Source: Candidatus Omnitrophota bacterium
GTDB taxonomy: Bacteria; Omnitrophota; Gorgyraeia; Zapsychrales; Fredricksoniimonadaceae
DNA: 44,772 nt
NCBI GenBank assembly: GCA_903944345.1
Contig: CAJARJ010000018.1
Span: 184,581-229,352 of the forward strand
Direction: 5' to 3'
Below are positions 42,071-44,772 of the stretch, in pieces. Position numbers and translations under genes: made by a program. The notes below the pieces were generated by a model, which made no database searches, was not told where the DNA came from, and saw only the letters and a list, made by a program, of their open reading frames with translations. How positions within the stretch are numbered: position 1 is the stretch's first letter; each line of letters starts with the position of its first letter.

Positions 42071-42685
42071 CTATTTTTCGCCTAATAGTTCCTTAAGACG
42101 TGGCTCAACCGTTTTTAAGGGCTCCTGTCCATCATTATCGGTCTTATAGCTTAACCCGCCGGAAAAAAATCCTATCAAATATCGAATGTCCTGGGAAGAG
42201 ATGCCATCCGTACGAACAAATGTTCCATCCGCATATTTAACCACCAGCGCCATCTTTCTGTCAGGATCCGCAAGATCAGGAAAACACTTTGAGCACAGTT
42301 TCTTTTCGTCCAAGAAAAATGAAAGACCCTTGACCAATGAACCAAGCTCTTTTACCAAGCCCCTTATGCCCTGTGCTTCCTTAACCAGCCCATACGCCCT
42401 TGACTCCGAAGAATACATTGTTTTTTCGCCATCAAAAGGACAAATATATTCAAGATGTATTGCTGGCATTGCGACTTTATAGCACATTGCCCCCATTTTC
42501 TGAAGCGGCGCTGTATTCGTTTCAATCTTTTTTAAAGCTCTTTGGATATCCCCACGCGACATAGATTTCATTGTTTCAGAAGAAACGGCCGGCTTCTCTT
42601 CTGGTTTCTTATCCTGTGCCCTGACCGATAGCATCATCAATCCTAAAAGGACAAACACAACAAATATAATCTGAATAAAAACCAC
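42071..42685 (-). CDS. Exported or anchored Cys-rich protein, paralogue 1 of the radical SAM operon
   Basis: The 204-residue protein has the same layout as its downstream copy: hydrophobic start (FIQIIFVVFVLLGLMMLSVR), SMSRGDIQRALKKIE, then cysteines in MGAMCY, EYICPFDGEKTMYSS and KLCSKC. The C-terminal segment is DIRYLIGFFSGGLSYKT, then DGQEPLK and LKELLGEK. Four conserved Cys suggest a metal site. The start is GTG with AAGGAGG five bases upstream, and it lies 14 bases after the radical SAM gene. It may be a substrate or partner of that enzyme, which is inference from operon position. Confidence 0.7.
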   Translation of the reverse strand: MVFIQIIFVVFVLLGLMMLSVRAQDKKPEEKPAVSSETMKSMSRGDIQRALKKIETNTAPLQKMGAMCYKVAMPAIHLEYICPFDGEKTMYSSESRAYGLVKEAQGIRGLVKELGSLVKGLSFFLDEKKLCSKCFPDLADPDRKMALVVKYADGTFVRTDGISSQDIRYLIGFFSGGLSYKTDNDGQEPLKTVEPRLKELLGEK

Positions 42686-42699
42686 CCCGGCCTCCTTTG

Positions 42700-43761
42700 T
42701 TAAACGAGCAACGCATCTGGGGCATCAATCGCTCCCCCAACAATATGCGCAGCCTCTCGACATCCGCCAGCACAACGGCCAACATCTTTACATCCGTTAC
42801 ACATAGCAGGCAAATAGTCGCTCTGGGCAAATTTCATCCAATACGGATTCATCTTTAGCGTCCCAATCTCTGCATAATGCGCCAACTCAATCGGAGAATG
42901 ATTACAAACGCGCACTTTACCTGATGGACCAATCACAAAGAAATCTTTGGCCGCCGAACACCCGGTTGAAATTTCCAGTCTCTTATATTTGTCCGGATTA
43001 AACAAGCACAACGGAAGCTCCGTGCCTACCGAACCATAGCGGCCGGCGTCGTGGAGCGCCTGTTCCGCAACATCAAGCATTATAATCAGGTCGTCCCGGC
43101 TTAAAGCCAGCTCCTGGGCATAACGCCGACCGCGACCACCCTCAAGGAAACGATTTAATAACAGTTGTGTCGCTCCAGCAAGAAATGCCGCCGAGATTGT
43201 TTCATATAGCTCAAAAAGATTCTTCTTTGTCACGGTGATGCCAACTACAGTTGAAAGCCCTCGTTCCCGCGCTTTCTCAAACACGCGCAATATTTTGTCC
43301 ACATCACCGCCGCCAGTCAATTCGGAAAAAGTACGCAGTCCGGGCATGCTGACACTTAACTGGACATTATTTCTTTTGCACATATCAAGGACAGTATCAT
43401 CCACTAATTTGCCATTAGATAAAAGGTATAATTTAGGTGCTGACACTTGCTCAGCCAGCCGAGCAGATTCTTCCTTGATTATTTTAATCTTCAACTGTGA
43501 AGCATAATCAATGATCTCGAGGAGATCGGAACGCAGCAAAGCTTCTCCGCCGGTGAAACAAATATTATGAACGCCATGTCGCGACAGAAGATCAAGAACG
43601 GCCTTCCATTGCACAGTAGACAGTTCTTCACTCTTCATTGAAACATGACCCTCTGTCATCCAAGGGCAGGAACAGAACTGACACTCGTGATTACACCGAT
43701 AGGTCATCTCAAGAACGGCAGTTATTGGCAGGAATGAAATTGCAGCGCAAGAAAAACTCAA
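42700..43761 (-). CDS. Radical SAM/SPASM-domain maturase-like protein
   Basis: The 353-residue protein has the cluster motif CNHECQFC after ITAVLEMTYR, and NICFTGGEALLRSDLLEIID. Its C-terminal SPASM domain has cysteines in GCSAAKDFF, GKVRVCNHSPIE, MCNGCKDVGRCAGGC, enough for two auxiliary clusters. SPASM enzymes typically modify peptides or proteins, for example by forming thioether or carbon-carbon links. The start is a TTG at 43761 with GGGAG seven bases upstream. It heads an operon with two paralogous Cys-rich exported proteins. No short precursor peptide gene is visible in the 14-base gap or downstream. Confidence 0.87.
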   Translation of the reverse strand: MSFSCAAISFLPITAVLEMTYRCNHECQFCSCPWMTEGHVSMKSEELSTVQWKAVLDLLSRHGVHNICFTGGEALLRSDLLEIIDYASQLKIKIIKEESARLAEQVSAPKLYLLSNGKLVDDTVLDMCKRNNVQLSVSMPGLRTFSELTGGGDVDKILRVFEKARERGLSTVVGITVTKKNLFELYETISAAFLAGATQLLLNRFLEGGRGRRYAQELALSRDDLIIMLDVAEQALHDAGRYGSVGTELPLCLFNPDKYKRLEISTGCSAAKDFFVIGPSGKVRVCNHSPIELAHYAEIGTLKMNPYWMKFAQSDYLPAMCNGCKDVGRCAGGCREAAHIVGGAIDAPDALLV

Positions 43762-44243
43762 ATTAATTCTCCCAGGAAAAATTGCCTACCATACAACTAT
43801 ATGTATAAACCACTAAAAGATTATACTACAATGTCCGATTATAATTTGATGCTCTCTACAAATTTCCGGCCTAAGCCCCCCGACATCTGCAATAGTACCG
43901 GGATGCCGATGGCTGGCCAAAGAACCTGGAACCGGCCAACCGTTCTCTGGCAAAAACTCAAGCAATCCCCGCTTAAGCGTTCTTATCTCTCTTTTATAGC
44001 CCGAAAACAGCCATTTCCTAGTAAAGACCTTTTTGCGGCCACTCAAATGGGACCATATTGCCCTGATATTTCTTTACTAGGCGCCCTTTACTAAAGGCCC
44101 CTTTAGAGATAAAGAGATCGGCAGTCGGACAAATTCTGAGACTTAGAGGCTATTTATTAAGGAGAGATACCCGACAAGTGAAGGATCAAAATGGAAGGAG
44201 CAAAAACAACGACGGAAGTTCTGCTAACCTCAACCAAGATAGC
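43762..44243. other. Intergenic region rich in palindromes, no confident gene
   Basis: Frames exist on both strands (43801-44094 plus, 43813-44046 minus) but neither has an SD, signal or recognisable motif. Visible structure: a perfect 11-base inverted repeat CCTAGTAAAGA / TCTTTACTAGG (44017-44027, 44071-44081) enclosing 43 bases, and a palindrome CCTTTA-C-TAAAGG (44085-44097). A perfect TATAAT on the minus strand (43820-43825) could help drive the radical SAM operon, but no -35 fits. Confidence 0.45.
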
Positions 44244-44278
44244 AAAAAACCTGCTCCCATACGGGAAACAGGCTTTTT
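44244..44278. terminator. Bidirectional terminator downstream of the tRNA-Asp region
   Basis: CCTGCTCCC (44250-44258) and GGGAAACAGG (44263-44272) form a stem with a small internal loop. Six A precede it and five T follow, so each strand has a T-run after the hairpin. Confidence 0.7.
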
Positions 44279-44290
44279 GTTGGTGTTTAA

Positions 44291-44440
44291 TGGCGGGGTG
44301 GACGAGATTTTGTGCCCTCCAGTCGCTTCTTGGACTGCTTCGCAGTCCGCCGCTCCTTTCGGGTCAGCCACCCGCCCCGCCTCATGGATGCTCCCTAATC
44401 GGTCGCTTCCAGCGGGGCTCCCTTCAAATCCCGTCTCTCC
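44291..44440 (-). repeat. tRNA-mimic element, complete copy downstream of tRNA-Asp
   Basis: Read on the minus strand the 150-base element starts GGAGAGACGGGATTTGAA. Its GACGGGATTTGAA (44423-44435 on plus) is the exact reverse complement of the T-arm part of the tRNA-Asp gene just upstream. It ends CTCGTCCACCCCGCCA, a near copy of the tRNA-Asp 3' end with a CCA tail that the tRNA gene itself lacks. Inside are a GCCCCGC/GCGGGGC pair and a GGACTGC-GAA-GCAGTCC hairpin. Parts recur at 44622-44676 and 44694-44772. Confidence 0.75.
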
Positions 44441-44450
44441 TATAAATAAC

Positions 44451-44473
44451 AAAGCCCGCTTGGCGCGGGCTTT
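44451..44473 (-). terminator. Hairpin terminator after tRNA-Asp
   Basis: A perfect nine-base stem AAAGCCCGC / GCGGGCTTT (44451-44459, 44465-44473) with a five-base loop lies eight bases after the tRNA 3' end on the minus strand. Only short T-runs follow, so it may also act in 3' processing. Confidence 0.65.
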
Positions 44474-44480
44474 ATATATA

Positions 44481-44555
44481 CGGGGTGGACGGGATTTGAA
44501 CCCGCGATCTCCAGCGTGACAAGCTGATATGTTAACCAGGCTACACCACCACCCC
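44481..44555 (-). tRNA. tRNA-Asp (anticodon GTC)
   Basis: The 75-base cloverleaf on the minus strand has acceptor GGGGTGG / CCACCCC and discriminator G. The D stem is GTGT/ACAT with one G-U pair. Anticodon stem TCAGC/GCTGG encloses TTGTCAC, with GTC in the centre. T stem GCGGG/CCCGT encloses TTCAAAT. CCA is not encoded (TAT follows). Wobble pairs in three stems make it slightly less regular than the tRNA-Arg gene. Confidence 0.9.
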
Positions 44556-44579
44556 TGAATACCTCAAAAAAGTACGGAT

Positions 44580-44608
44580 AGTTTAATCAGAAAAAACAAT
44601 TTTGTAAA
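44580..44608 (-). promoter_or_regulatory. Promoter of tRNA-Asp
   Basis: On the minus strand TTTACA (44603-44608) and TAAACT (44580-44585) are 17 bases apart. The start would be near 44573, about 18 bases before the tRNA. Confidence 0.55.
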
Positions 44609-44621
44609 GAAAATTCTTAAA

Positions 44622-44676
44622 CGGAAGCTCCCTAATCGGTCGCATCCAGCGGGGCTCCTTTCGAGTCCTGCCTCTC
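44622..44676 (-). repeat. tRNA-mimic element, 5' part only
   Basis: On the minus strand it starts GAGAGGCAGGACTCGAAAGG and follows the same core as the complete copy (AGCCCCGCTGGA, GCGACCGATTAGGGAGC) before breaking off upstream of tRNA-Asp. Its first bases, GGCAGGACTCGAA, are antisense to a different tRNA T arm (TTCGAGTCCTGCC). Confidence 0.7.
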
Positions 44677-44693
44677 AATATAAATTCTTAAAA

Positions 44694-44772
44694 TGGTCGG
44701 TGCAGGACTCGGTGCCCTTCTCTCGCTTAGCTCGTTCGGGTCATCCCTCCGCCCCGCCTCAAGGATGCTCCC
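44694..44772 (-). repeat. tRNA-mimic element, 3' part, cut by the window end
   Basis: On the minus strand it runs from GGGAGCATCC through GAGGCGGGGCGG and GACCCGAA to the end CCGAGTCCTGCACCGACCA. That end is tRNA-like, with acceptor strand, discriminator A and CCA. It shares the core of the 44291-44440 copy but carries the 3' end of another tRNA. Confidence 0.7.

Noticed and set aside
43801-44094. 97-codon plus-strand frame in the palindrome-rich region
   Set aside because: No SD, no recognisable domain, and it crosses the perfect inverted repeat; treated as noncoding.
44178-44519. Frames of 84-113 codons around tRNA-Asp on both strands
   Set aside because: They translate the tRNA gene and its repeat elements (for example DLNPRS from the T arm) and are the usual false proteins found over tRNAs.
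1-44772. CRISPR arrays, insertion sequences, prophage or integron structures
   Set aside because: No regularly spaced repeats, transposase, integrase or phage gene was seen; the repeats at the right end are tRNA-linked and lack any recombinase.

Overview
The window comes from a Gram-negative (diderm) bacterium. It has a phospholipid-trafficking Mla-type ABC transporter, outer-membrane beta-barrels, a TamB-like protein, signal peptides and lipoproteins. No gene closely resembles a model proteobacterial sequence. Pyruvoyl arginine decarboxylase, a deoxyhypusine-synthase homologue, several radical SAM enzymes and a cyclic-di-GMP riboswitch would suit a poorly cultured phylum such as Omnitrophota, but that placement is an inference made without any search. 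No ribosomal RNA, insertion sequence, prophage or CRISPR array is visible.

Layout. 1-6345 (minus strand) is a tightly overlapping run: thioredoxin, panD, def, lipA, a flippase-like membrane protein, a YacP-type nuclease, mlaE, a small lipoprotein, mlaF, mlaD and the start of an MscS-like channel. 6562-7896 (plus) is a PhoH-family gene cut by an in-frame TAA. 7904-12447 (minus) holds a DUF486 membrane protein, an HI0933-type flavoprotein, hybrid cluster protein, its ferredoxin partner and an Rrf2 regulator with a palindromic operator. 12496-18993 is mainly polyamine metabolism: pyruvoyl arginine decarboxylase, agmatine deiminase, N-carbamoylputrescine amidase and a deoxyhypusine-synthase homologue. 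These enzymes form a route from arginine to putrescine and possibly on to a longer polyamine. They are interspersed with hisI, a HEAT protein, two envelope proteins and tRNA-Arg(CCG).

19116-25634 is a surface-fibre locus. A GEMM-I (c-di-GMP) riboswitch with a probable SD-sequestering stem precedes a 90-residue secreted protein on the plus strand. A four-gene minus-strand operon, encoding two-lobed tip-like protein, pilin-like subunit, periplasmic chaperone-like protein and a 1049-residue usher-like outer-membrane protein, runs into it tail to tail with no gap. This is the best candidate for an unusual system. 25864-33056 combines a B12-binding radical SAM protein, a 42-residue membrane peptide, a TamB-like protein (minus), a family 2 glycosyltransferase, a SPASM-like radical SAM protein and a GT-C-like membrane enzyme, probably for surface glycan or lipid modification.

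33227-35986 encodes a Sec-exported protein with HD-GYP-type metal ligands, apparently started at CTG. 35992-39168 (minus) is a four-gene unit: NAD(P)-binding protein, isoprenoid-synthase-like protein, methyltransferase and periplasmic sensor-like protein. 39346-41197 is a histidine kinase with a RegA-like regulator. 41439-43761 (minus) is a SPASM radical SAM protein with two paralogous exported Cys-rich proteins. The right end has tRNA-Asp(GTC) and copies of a roughly 150-base element whose two ends are respectively antisense to, and a CCA-ended mimic of, the 3' part of a tRNA.
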